Assembly: GCA_032821775.1 (NCBI GenBank)
Contig: JAVLRN010000013.1
Location: forward strand, 310,001 to 374,000
From: Sanguinoderma infundibulare
Taxonomy: Eukaryota; Basidiomycota; Agaricomycetes; Polyporales; Polyporaceae
DNA: 64,000 nucleotides
Reading direction: 5' to 3'
Part shown: piece by piece, positions 21,333 through 32,017 of the stretch
Layout: the number at the start of each line of letters is the position of its first letter
Numbering within the stretch: position 1 is the stretch's first letter
Position numbers and translations under genes: made by a program
The notes under the pieces: model-generated
Seen by the model: the letters and a program-made list of their open reading frames with translations, nothing else
What the model was told of the DNA's origin: nothing
Databases searched by the model: none

Positions 21333-24300
21333 ATGTCGTCGAACCCGCCACCCGATGGGAGGCTACAGGAGCTGCTGGTGCGTTATCTCTCGATCTAAGT
21401 ATCTTGAACGTGAACACAGCATGATAAAAAAGTCGCGCAGGACGATGACAACGTCGTGGTTCTGAAGAAGTCCACGTTCTTCCGCACTCTCAACCTCTTG
21501 TTTGAGTACGGCCGGGAACCCGGCAATCGCACTAGGGAGTCTCGCACCTATCCAGCGTGGGAGTACATCCTCCATACTTATTGCAACACCTTCGAAATCG
21601 ACGGCTCCGCTTTCAGCTGCGGTGCACAGCATGCTTTTGTCGATTGTCAAGTCTCGAACGGTAAGAAGCGAATCGAATTCTGTCTCCCCGACTACGTCTT
21701 GCTCTTCCATACCCCGACAGCCGTCCATGGAAGCCAACGTCAGGTGTTACTTATTGGAGAGATGAAACCACTGGGAAATATCGAACCGGAGACAGAGAAG
21801 GGGCGGGCCGTGGCGGGACGTATCCTTTGGAAGACTCGGAAGCAATGCACTGACCAGGCGCAGCTTGCTTTCCGAGAACACCCGGAACTGGAGACAATCG
21901 ACGTTCTACTCATGTGCAGTACCTGGTACACCGTCGACACGTACAAACGCCATTACATAGTACAGGAGCCGTCTTCTCATGACGTCAGTTCTTCTACAGC
22001 GGGCCCATCGGGAAGCCGCAGAAATCCCCGTCGAGCGGCGGGGGACGTATCATCAACTTCCCAGACACAAGACGACTCTCGTCCAAACAAGCGGCGGCGT
22101 ACGAGATCAACAGGTAGGACATCCGGCTTATAACACTGTAGAAGCTTATCAAGACTGTTTTGTTGACTCCCACAGTTCCGTTCGCTGACAAGGCTGCCAT
22201 GAAGCCCGGAAAAGGCACGAAGAAGGCACCAATTGCAATACTTGAGAATACTGAGGCTGGTCATGAGCCCAATCAAGAGCCAGAAGAAGCAAAGACAGTC
22301 CTCGTTCACAACGTCTTCCAGCTCCCCCGAAAACAAGCGTTTAACCCTCACTTTCTTTCCTTCCTCGACCGAACAAAGCAGGCATTGAAGCTCCCACATG
22401 CCAGCCGACTCATGACCCAGAAGTCGTGGTTTGACTTGCCCGCCGGCGTTACACTGGAAGGCGACGGGCACGACGAAGGCTTTGTCCTGCCGTCAACGGC
22501 AAATGAAGTAAGCCAGTTTGCCGCACGCATATTATTGAGAAGTACGCATCAGATTCTGACCGGTTCTTTGCGGCTCCATTTTAGGGTTCTACCATCCCGG
22601 GGAATGCCCTCCATGTCCTCGATGACGATGACGATGCTGTGGACGATGTCATACGCCTCGACGAAGACCCTTTTATCGAAGACCTCCCTGTGACCCCAGG
22701 AAACGGGGATTCGAAACTCAACAATGTAAGTAACGCCATATCAGTTGGCCTCGGGCGATGACGCAAGCTAATGCCATACAACCTAGTTTCAGGTGAACGC
22801 AGTCATGACAGGTGCCGGACGGTATGGTATATTCCCCCGTGGTGCTGTCACCCCCGCTCGTCCCGCTCGTCCCACCAAAGTCTTCGACAATGCTGCGACC
22901 CGACTCCCTGCTATGCAAGGTACACATGAAGATGACCAGGCGGCTTCACGCACCGCATGCAGTAGCCCTCGACCTGAACCCGAATCATCGCCGGCTGGAA
23001 GTTCGGCCGTCCCGGATTCCAGTCCAATCGCTGCTCATGCACAGCGCATGGGCAGGCCGCAAAGATTCGATCTTATCCCCATTCGGAACGAACCCAACGA
23101 CCCTTCGAATTTCCGACCTCGTGTGAATGCACGGAAACGTGCTCACACCCAGGTTTCGGAAGACCAGGTGGACACGCCGCGAGCGCCTTCGGGCCGCCTC
23201 GTTCCACCCCTTCCCCTACCATGTATCACGTCTCCCGGGCGTAGCGATAACCCATTTTACAACCCCATTGCTACGCAGGCCCGTGGTGCCAGTGGCTCCA
23301 GCACCACTTTCGACCTCACCACTCCATCCGTGAGGCCGTCCGGTGCCCATCCACAGCAAGAGGGCGGCGGTCGCGGCACTCAGGCTTCGGGCAGCCGGGT
23401 CACGCAAGGTCCGGTAATCGGGTCATCTACCGACAACTTGAGAGGGATGCCTGGAGTTCCTTCCCGCCATGAATCTCTTCCTCTGCCATCTGCCGAGTCC
23501 TCGACAACTGCTGCTGGTAACACGTCCCTCGAGACCGTGGCTACGTATCCCCGTGATGATGGTTCCGACGTCGCTTTCGGCTCGAAGTCCACCACACACT
23601 CCGCGAGCTTGGCTGGTTCATATCCATCCCGAGACCTTTGCAGTCCCGCAACTCAGACAGATGACAGCCAGACAATCCGAGATCTGGAACGCGGCTTATC
23701 TATCGATGACCCAAGACACACGCTTGGCGGGTCTTCGCTAATCCCATTCCCTGTTTCAACCTCCTCAGACTCTGGCGTCGCCTCGAACACAACTGTTGAC
23801 ACTGTAGCTGCACGCCCCCGCTATCGTAGTCTCAGCTACGGTAGTCCCCGCCCAGACGAGGACCGTCCACGTCAAGACCACGGAATTCGTAGATCTGAAG
23901 CTTCTGGCAGCGGGGCGATGAAAGACACGGAGAGCCACCCTCTCGATGCTGCCGAGGGCAGCACGACCGTAGGCCGACTGGTGGGGCTGACCGAAAACCT
24001 TCGCATCACTGCGAATGTGCCCAGGAAGGTACCGGAGTCCGTTGATGGTGGTCCGAGCATCACCTTCGACTCCACTGCTGCCTCCGCAAGCACTGCTGGC
24101 TCAAATCCACAACGAGACGGTTGCGATCCAGGTCCTCAGGCCTCGGGCAGCCACGGGACGCAAGATCCGCAAAGCGGGTCGTCAAACGACAGCTTTGCAG
24201 GTCCCCCCGACATTTCTTCCTATCACCCCCCTCTTCTCTTGCCCTCCACAGAACCCTCAGCCGCCCATGACACCAACGCCAACACCGAGGTCATGGAGCA

Positions 24301-25166
24301 GGCTCGTGCTAGTGATACTAGCTTCGCGTTCGACACCACCGTTACCTCAGCAAGCCTTGCTGGCTCACGTTCACGCCGACGCCATGGCGATCGCGGCGCT
24401 GCTCAGTCCTATAGCAGTCTGGCGTTTCGTCCGCGACTCGATGCTCAGGCGAGCACCGCGATAGTCAACGGGCTGGCGCGGCAGATCAAGAAGCTTCGCA
24501 TGGCTGCGAACATCCCCAGGGACACGAACCGTCCAGCCGTCCGGGAGAAGAACATTTACTCGGATGAACATCTGATCTTGATAGCCAATGGTCTGGCCCC
24601 CAAGACACCCTACGGCAAGAAGTTGATGATGGACCGGCTCCGTTCCGATGGCTTGAACCAGACGGAGATCGGTATCAACTACAAGCGATTCTGTGACTTC
24701 CTCGATGAGGTCAGGTCTGCCATCGTAAACCACTGGTTCCCAATCGGGACTGCATTGGGGAGGGGCACGGGCAGCGGCGGCGGTGGCGGATGGCCGCCCG
24801 GCAGCACGCCATTCCACGATACTAATTTTCTGCTCCTGGCTCATAAGCAATTCGAGGTAGACAAGCGCGGTGCCGTAGGTCAGGGCCCCGGTCAGGCTTC
24901 GAGTTCGGCAGCACGTCCACTTGCGCCGGGACGTACGAGGGTGAACAGCTGGAGCAACGGTGTGCCACCGATGGATGATCCGAGCTATGCAGCTTTCTGG
25001 GCAGAACATCCTGTGAGTGTGTCCTTGACACGTCGTCTGCGGTTTCGGAGTGTTCACTTACGTTCTGTGCTTCTCTTCGCAGGATCCTCGAGTCCGGGAG
25101 AGAGCAACCGAGGCTCTGGCCCGATCGCGCACGAATGCCAGTGGAAAGGGGAAGGGGAAGTCGTAG
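21333..25166 (+). CDS. Large protein with PD-(D/E)XK-like motif, left copy
   Basis: Six exons (21333-21377, 21441-22113, 22176-22507, 22585-22725, 22793-25012, 25083-25166) join in frame to 1,164 codons. Residues about 16-240 form a globular domain. They contain CLPDYVLLF, then about 16 residues, then LLIGEMKPLG, which fits the P-D...E-x-K pattern of the restriction-endonuclease-like fold. A Gln-rich helix (DQAQLAF) follows. An RRRTRST basic patch and KAAMKPGKGTKK suggest nuclear location. The long middle part is Ser/Thr/Pro-rich, with degenerate repeats around TFDSTAASASTAGS and GSHGTQDPQSGSS. A conserved C-terminal module of about 110 residues has RQIKKLRMAANIPRD, LIANGLAPKTPYGKKL and INYKRFCDFLDEV. 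I do not recognise the full architecture; a nuclease role is inferred from the motif only. Confidence 0.75.
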
Positions 25167-25399
25167 TTAACGGTGTGGTCGGGTTCTGAAGAGTTTCGAG
25201 GCCGGGTTGACGAGAGGCCGAGGGATAGTAGTACCGAAACGAGCGTGTTGTTACTCATTTGTACTGCTTGTGATACGTAACTGCTGTAGTAAGTACTTGT
25301 GCCGTCGAGAGTGTAGCCCGATCTGCGTTGTATGTACGGTAAACATGTGTATAGACGAACGTCACTGTGGATCCTGGCCGTCGTTGCCGATCAACCGCT

Positions 25400-25758
25400 G
25401 ATCGAGACACAGACGCATCCCTGCGCCCACAAGAGTCAAACCGCTCAGAACGAGGAGCGTCGTAACCTTTTTGGTTCGACCGGCGCTAGAATGATGACAT
25501 TCGGGATGAATCAAGGGGTATCCAGAAGATGCAGTGAACGCGATAGGTACTACAATGAAAACGACCAACAATAGCAGTGGCAAGATGCTTCTAGTACTGA
25601 TGCCGATTGTCAGGAGATAATTTGGGGCACGCCAGGAAGATGCTACACACCTTCGTACTCCGATCAAGATACCGCTGCAACTCATACTCCTCTGGGTAGT
25701 CCATGTCGTCGAACACGCCACAAGCGCGATCCCACATCTCGTCGGAGATGCGAAGCAT
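25400..25758 (-). pseudogene. C-terminal remnant of the small TM-protein family (left)
   Basis: Reads LRISDEMWDRACGVFDDMDY, then YELQRYLDRST, matching the MWERACDIFEDMEYP part of the family. After an intron and a frame change come ILPLLLLVVFIVVPIAFTAS, matching SLSFVFIVLPFLFTVS of the intact copies. The first two thirds of the gene are absent. It follows directly on the stop of the regulator fragment. Confidence 0.65.
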
Positions 25759-26430
25759 CTACATGCCTTGCGACGGCCCAGTGTTGAAGTTGAACGGCAT
25801 CTCCATGCCGGTCACACTTGCCAGATAAGCTCCCCAATCAGCCCACCTACGCGCATCGATCTCAGCTCAGCATCTACATAGAACAAGGCAAACAAACAAG
25901 GAACGCATTGGAGAGAGGTAGACGCTGAAGACCACACCATATTGTCCTCGAACATCATCGACGCGTCGGCGTCCGCGCTCGATCCCGGAGCGACCATTGC
26001 CTGCTCCACTACCTGAGGAATTGGTATCTGATGCTGTCCATTCACGTCCGACGACGACGGATCAGACGCGGACATGGCGGCCAGCAGTTAGCTATACTCC
26101 ATGATGGACATGTTGAAGAACCCGTTGCCGCTCCCGTCGCTCGGTTAGGGCAGGGGGATGGTTGCGGAAGAAAGGTCTTCGTTTCGATGGGGGTCCGGAT
26201 GTACGTCTGCTGGTGGTGCAATTGCGGCGGGAAATGCAGCTGTTCTTGCGCAGGACCAGATGAGAACGGCGAACTGAAGCCATGATGGAATGGGACCCGT
26301 CCCAGGTCTTCCGTGTGGATTGGTAGTTGAAAGGACAGGTCCATGGAGAAGTCGCCGTTCATGGCCTCAAACCCGTCCGCAGAACGCGAGAAGTGCGACT
26401 CGGAGGAAGTCAGAGGAGGGGCATCCGGGC
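25759..26430 (-). pseudogene. 3' fragment of a fungal regulator gene (left-arm copy)
   Basis: Contains MNGDFSMDLSFQLPIHTEDL and the Gln/His-rich LHFPPQLHHQQTY. An out-of-frame step follows near 26150, then MSASDPSSSDVNG, PQVVEQAMVAPGSSAD and MMFEDNMVWSSASTSLQ. After an intron comes a final exon reading WADWGAYLASVTGMEMPFNF and GPSQGM before TAG at 25759-25761. The W-x-x-W/Y ending resembles the C-terminus of Zn2Cys6 regulators. No DNA-binding domain is present, so it is a broken 3' end. Confidence 0.65.
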
Positions 26431-26623
26431 GGCAAGCGGATCCTCGGGGATGATAATAAGGGATAACGTTCGCGATCTAAAGCAAATGGCAGCATGGGGG
26501 ACGCGATGGTGGTATAAAACACAGTCGTATGCATGATAGAGTACACAGCAGCTCGAGCGCACCTGCAGGAAAGCTTCACACACTTCTCAACTCCGATGGA
26601 ACTGCGGATGTGGATCCTGAGCG

Positions 26624-27142
26624 TTATCGCGGCCTGTTCTGTCCCGCAGTTTCTGTGGAAGCTACAATCAGTCCGGACCGTCACTAGAGGGAAGGTGACA
26701 TAAATACCTCGCCGGGTAGCGTCCTCCAACAGCTGGGCATCAACGTGCTCTGCGGGGAGCTGGACGTATCGGACTACCGAACCACGTATGAAACAGTTCT
26801 TGACCGCCATCTGCGCCAGTGGGCAGGATGAGGGGGTGCAAGACAAAATCGAAGGGTACGCATCGCACCATATGGGGGTGTCTCGCCTCGTCCAAAACCG
26901 TGATGTTATCCAACCGGATGTTGAGGAACCTTTGTCCAATATGAGTGACGCCAGGTTCGATATCGTAGCTGCAAACGCAACGCACTGGTCGACGGACTTC
27001 AAGGTGCCGGTAATGGAGAGGTCGTTCTTGAGCTCGACGGTGACTTTTTGATCGGTGAGTGTTTTGAATACCATGAGAAGATCAACTGATATGGTCAGCC
27101 TTGCACGCGAGAGCAGAGAGAGCAACGAGTTATGTATACCAT
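26624..27142 (-). CDS. LSM2: U6 snRNA-associated Sm-like protein LSm2, left copy
   Basis: LSm2 is a subunit of the LSm1-7 (mRNA decay) and LSm2-8 (U6 snRNP) rings. Exons: 27142-27140, 27085-26986, 26929-26869, 26810-26708 and 26661-26624. The protein has VFKTLTDQKVTVELKNDLSI (Sm1), FLNIRLDNITVLDEARHPHM and MAVKNCFIRGSVVRYVQLP (Sm2), ending QNRPR. The intron directly after the ATG is shared with the right copy. This copy has two extra bases (TG) near 27073, so the annotated start would shift frame. Translation could instead begin at the ATG this creates (27074), giving MVFKTLTDQ, which keeps the Sm fold but loses five residues. Confidence 0.88.
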
Positions 27143-27834
27143 GATTGACTCGGACGCGGAGGACAGAGCCTGGACAGAGCTGAAACCGATACGTTCCCCT
27201 CGGATCTGGTGCCAACAGGCGCTTGGACTTGTGATCCACGTGGCACGATTGGAGGTCAGCGATGCTTGCAGCGACTCTTTTCCTGGTGACTGGTTCCACC
27301 TTCAATGCTGCCTGGTGCCATAATCGCCGTTCGACCCCAAAGAAGCGCTTTGCGAATACTTCAGCACCCCCTACGCCAGCCGTCGGGCACAACTGTTGCG
27401 GAGAAGGTTAGCAGAAGAAACGGCTTTGGACTGTCGAGAGGGATCGACCATGCCTCGGCCTTGGAAAACGCACATCGGTGGATATACACCTTATGCGAAG
27501 CCAGGCGAGCGCAGTGGGTTATTCTTGTTTGTAGGTATGCCTCGTATCCTTCCAAGGGGCAATGATCATTGTGCGGCCCCGTTACGCATACGTTACCAAC
27601 GTCAGTCGTATAAATTTCATCCAGTGATGCACCAAACTGATCAAAGCCTCAGCGGCGGCAGCACACGAGCAATGTAATACACTCTGCCCCCTATTAAATC
27701 ACTTGTTGTGCGGAACGTTGTCACAGCCCATTAAGTATTACACTAGTGTAAGTACAGATACGTACGATCCAAGTCCATAGCAAAAGAAAACGTCAAGAAA
27801 CCGTTCGTAACAGACAGCAACTCTGCGTTGACCA

Positions 27835-29270
27835 TCACTGCTCCTGCGTCTTGTCCTTGACGGCGCGAATTCTAGCTGAAGTGCGCACCGGGCCTGAGGG
27901 GACAGCCTTTGGCTTCACGACCTTCAACTTCACTGCCTTTGGAACCTCCACTTTAACCTCAACGTCGGGCTGGGGAGTCCCAACCCGCGTGGGCCCTCCG
28001 GAGAACGGCGTGCCGACGACGGTGCTCTCTGGAGACCCGGCGGCTGCGGTCATCTCGCCCAAGCACGGGAGCACAGGAATTGCATCCGCGACCTCGCGTG
28101 TTGCCGGGGTAGGAGACGACGGTGCGGAGCGAGGCGGAATGCGGATGATGCCCGGGGAGGCAGAAGGTGGCAGGGATGGTTCGGGCACGGGTCCAGAGGG
28201 CGCGGATGGTCGACAGGTGCGTTTGCCTTTCCTCGTCGTCAACAGCTTCCTGGCCCGGGCACGCTTCGGGCGGGACTTGTTCGCGATCTGAGGGGCGGCT
28301 GGATGCACCTCCAATCCCGAGCCCATGTCCTCGGCCTTGTCCACCATTTCGACATCGATCACCACCCCCTCGGGCTCGTCCACGACTGGCTCTGCGATCA
28401 CCGCCGGAGCGGTCGATGGCCCGCTCTCCGTTGCAGTGGATGTCACCTCTACGACCTGACATTTTCTCGGCGACCGACGCGCTGGGGTGGTCGTGGTCGG
28501 CGCAACCCGTCTCCTATTCGTCGATGGTGCGGACGGGCCATCTTCCGCTACACGTTTCCTGCTTGTCCTGGGGCTTATCCGCGGCTGGCGCTCGCCCTCC
28601 ACGGATGGGTGGGGTATCTTGCCCTTCGCGGTCGTGAACCAGCCCGCATGCCACACGTTGAGGACACGCCGCGCCATCTCCACATCGATCCAGGCCACCT
28701 GGTCCGGAACATAGATCTCCTTCGGGTCCGCATCTGCAACCACCAACCAACGTCGGACGCGGCACTCACACTCCGATGACGACAAAAGGATTACTCACGG
28801 ACAACCCGGTCGACGAGCGCGGCACTTGTCGCGAACGCGTTCTTGGACCAGAACGCCCAGTGCGCATCACGAGTCCAGCGCGAGAACACCGCGAGGGCGG
28901 CGAGGGCGAAGATAGCGTCGGCGAGCCTCGGGGTCACCCCGTCCCCGAGCGCGGCATGGACGTCGTCGACGCGCGCGATGCCTCCTTTCTCGAATCGCCA
29001 CCAGGTGACTGCCTTGTGCTTGTGTGCCGTGTGCCAGGCCGGGTTGGAGTACTCGCCGACCTCAGCGGCGAGGGCTTCGGCCTGGAGGAACTTGTGGGCA
29101 ATGTGGGCGAGGAACCGTTGGACGCACGGGTGGTTTGCAGAGATGGACCCGTCGGACATGATCCCTGGGGAGAGCTCGTGTGGAATGTGCACGGGATATG
29201 CGTCGTAGGTCCTTCCGGTGGACGTGACGGCGGCATTGGAGAAGGTGGTGGTTCGTGCTGAGATCGACAT
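27835..29270 (-). CDS. Gene X: unknown two-exon protein, left copy
   Basis: Exon 1 (29270-28799) and exon 2 (28733-27835) give 456 residues. The N-terminal 190 residues are globular: TYDAYPVHIPHELSPGIMSD, CVQRFLAHIAHKFLQAEALA, HKAVTWWRFEKGGIARVDDV, TPRLADAIFALAALAVFSRW and EIYVPDQVAWIDVEMARRVL. The rest is disordered and basic, with RKRVAEDGPSAPSTNRRRVA, ARRSPRK and KSRPKRARARK, consistent with a nuclear or chromatin-bound protein. No known domain is recognised. The start at 29270 (MSISARTT) is the only one shared by all three copies with the same downstream frame. Confidence 0.75.
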
Positions 29271-30310
29271 TGGTCGTGGTGGAGTGGTATGTGCGCAGGA
29301 TATGGATATGGATAAGGATGTGGTGGGTATGCGATGAGGGGGTATCGTCGTGGCTCGGGTGTGCAATGCAGGGTATGTGGTGGTCGTCCGACGTCCGAGC
29401 TGGTAGATGAAGAGAACAAGAGGTATGTGGGCCACACTCACTTAAAGCACCAGGCGCTTCGTACTGCTAAAGTGGGACGCGTTTAGAGGCTCGTGACCGC
29501 GGCGCACGCGTCTTGCTTTGTTCCCGGGCCACTCTGCTGCGGTGGCCCCTTGGACGGAGGTTTCCGAGCGGGGATTATTAGGGATTATAAGGATGGATGT
29601 CGGAGCCGGGACCTGCGGCTATGGGACAGTCGTTAAGAGTCGTTAAGGAGGGCGAAGAATGAGAGGACGGGCAGCAGCCGGGGATTCGTGCTTGGAGGAC
29701 GACCATGTTTTATAGCTCGGACAACCGGACCACAGACAATTGGACGACGACCAGGAGCAGACACACAGCATTCGAGGATGGATCGCCGAGCAGACTGACG
29801 ACGGCGTTGGGAGAGATAAGACGATGCATCGCGAGATCGAGAGACTCGGGATGGCCACTGCTCACGAGTGGCACACGCGTCAATCGCGTTACTTTTGTTC
29901 TGGAATGGTGTGCGTGGAACTGCATGAAACGAGGCGATTATCTTTACTGACCAAGTTGATCTATTACTATTTCGCGGAAAATCGAACGTTCAAGGTTCAA
30001 GGTTGAAGCTTCAAGGTTTGGCACGGTGCAGATCCCCCGGCCGATACACAGCGAGCGAGCTCGGATTCGAGGAATCCTAACAGGGTACCAAGTAACGATT
30101 TCCAAACACCCCTGGTACTTATCCTGTCCTTCTTACTACCAGGTACCCGGCACCGCCCGGCGCCTTCGACATCCAGGTTACAATGCCTCGGTTGAACGCT
30201 ATCTCGATGAAGGTCAAAAACATTTCGTTATCAACACAGAACGGACGAAGGATGCGTGCGTCGTTACTGTTGGGATTCAAACACGAACGCATGGACCCGT
30301 CTGCACTAAC
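29271..30310. other. Region between gene X and F-box, with conserved flank
   Basis: No gene is supported. The block is conserved in all three copies (compare 41563-42610 and 55220-56251). Copies at 42167 and 55820 keep a TATAAA within CGAGCTATAAAACATGG. It probably holds the divergent promoters of gene X and the F-box gene. Confidence 0.5.
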
Positions 30311-31578
30311 ATGATGGCGCAGCTTCCGCCCGAGATCTGCCAGACGGCCATCTTCGACTTCTTCGCCGACCTTTCCGACCCTGAGGAAACACGCGCATTG
30401 GTCGCCGTGACGCGTGTCTGCCGACTTTCCAACGCGGAAGGGGAATCCATCCTCTACCGCACATGTCCATAGGCCCCAGTCTGCCGCAAATGTAGAGGTT
30501 TTTAGAAACCTTTCGCAACGACGGGCGATGCCCGGTGGAGATACGATCGCACCACCTCAACATCCTGGATAACACATACCATTAGTGCGGGGCAGCATTC
30601 GACACCTCGCAGCTGAGGAAACGCGGGAATGATGCCTTTGGAGCGATCTCGGAGGACTTGCGAATGCTCGTCAGCAACATGCTCGGCGACACTATCAAGC
30701 TCGTCGAACTCGAGTTCTTCGTAATCCGACACTGGTTCGAGTCCTCAGTCAGGGCAGCTACAAGCCAGTCTTGGTGTGGGAGCATTGGAGGGGTCTTCAT
30801 ATCTTTCGCTGATCTCGCCTGGCCCACATCGGCTGTCGTCGACTTGCGGCGGAGCATCCTCCCGATACGCCGATATCCCGAGCACTGAAGCTGAACTTGA
30901 ATTCGAGCAGGGACACAGCCAAGACCCTGCACGCGAACGTCTTCCAGTTGAACTTCATGCACGTGTCGCTCGAGAACGTCGAGGACGGTCTAAGCTCCCA
31001 GATGGCGCGTATCCTCCCCATGATCAGTAAGCACCTCGTCTCGGCCAAGGTGGTGTCCAGAGAAGGTCGGCCGTACCGCGAGTCTGTCGAAAGCCTTTGG
31101 CCCACGCAGATAATAGGGAGTGCCAAGCTCCCATGTTTGAGACACCTGGAGCTCTGGGAAATTTTGGGTGATTTTGGGTAAGCCTGTGGTTTCCGCTGCA
31201 CGGAAGACGACAAAACTGACCTCACCTAGATAGACTTCCTATCCAAGGTGGCAGCCCGTGACGTCGTTTGACGAAACCCAATTGCGCGCATCGTGTCCAG
31301 CCGTCAAAACATTGGCGTGGCGTCCGTTTTTGTACTTCAACTACTGCGCCGGGCACGCGCGAAGGCTTACAAAACAATTTCGAGGACACACTCGGGACTA
31401 CACCACGGGGCTACTCGTCACCTGGAAAACGCTAGAGCGCTTTGAGCGACCCAAGCTCGAGGTGCACTTCGATGTGTGGGACAGTAACGTTGCGTGGGTT
31501 GCGTTTTTGCGGGGGGATGGAAACACCATTGTCGAAGAGGTAGTCCAGCACGATGAGGATCTCTGGAGAAAGGCTTAG
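30311..31578 (+). pseudogene. F-box gene, left-arm copy, degenerate
   Basis: It starts MMAQLPPEICQTAIFDFFAD and continues ADLSDPEETRALVAVTRVCR, a normal F-box. Downstream pieces lie in different frames: EDLRMLVSNMLGDTIKLVEL, then NVFQLNFMHVSLENVEDGLS, then TLERFERPKLEVHFDVW with a C-terminal IVEEVVQHDED. A TAG replaces the Gln of the right copy in the TYHQCEE region near 30583. Frame changes between pieces occur in both arm copies, so the common ancestor may already have been damaged. Some breaks may be unrecognised introns. Confidence 0.6.
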
Positions 31579-31745
31579 TATCAGCAATCTTACCTATCGA
31601 ACCCCTCTTTCTCTCTCTATCCTTGCGAAGGTTGCACCAGTGACGTTGACCGGTGAAAAATGAATTAATGACCGCCGAAGGTCCGGAAACTACCAGCCAT
31701 TGCGAGGTGGCGATGTGCATGTGAGAACTGCAGCAAATTTTAGGC

Positions 31746-32017
31746 GTCGTATGAAGTACATGTATAATCAGTCATCGATCCTATATAATTAAGGCCGTTA
31801 TTCGATTTTTGTGTACCGTTGTCAACTCGGAGATTTACAAGATCTAGAGAAGATGGGCAAGGCGGTCAGGTACCCGCTGACCGGCCCCCGGTCACCCCTC
31901 CGACCCATGACCATTTCGGGCATCTCTGCTGTGTGGCACGACGACGGTGGACAACGCTGGACGATGCTGATATCTACTTGTTCATCGCTGCCTACGTCGG
32001 CGACAAAGGCTTGAGTG
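31746..32017. other. Left edge of the single-copy centre
   Basis: No gene is seen. Homology to the other arm stops near 31745. A TATATAATTAAGG sequence near 31782 may be the promoter of the gene at 32018. Confidence 0.4.

Larger units (their letters stand above)
18646..31745 (+). repeat. Left arm of the giant inverted duplication
   Basis: About 13.1 kb matched in reverse by about 38810-54798. Shared landmarks in order are GH10, small TM gene, PD-(D/E)XK-like gene, TM remnant, regulator fragment, LSM2, gene X and F-box. The inner boundary is near 31745, where GTGAAAAATGA, GACCGCCG and GCGAGAACTG-type blocks matching 38820-38920 end. The outer boundary cuts into GH10. Confidence 0.9.

Noticed and set aside
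21279..29270. Idea that gene X and the nuclease-like gene are a mating-type homeodomain pair
   Set aside because: No homeodomain WFxN-type helix is visible in either protein and they are not adjacent or divergently arranged.
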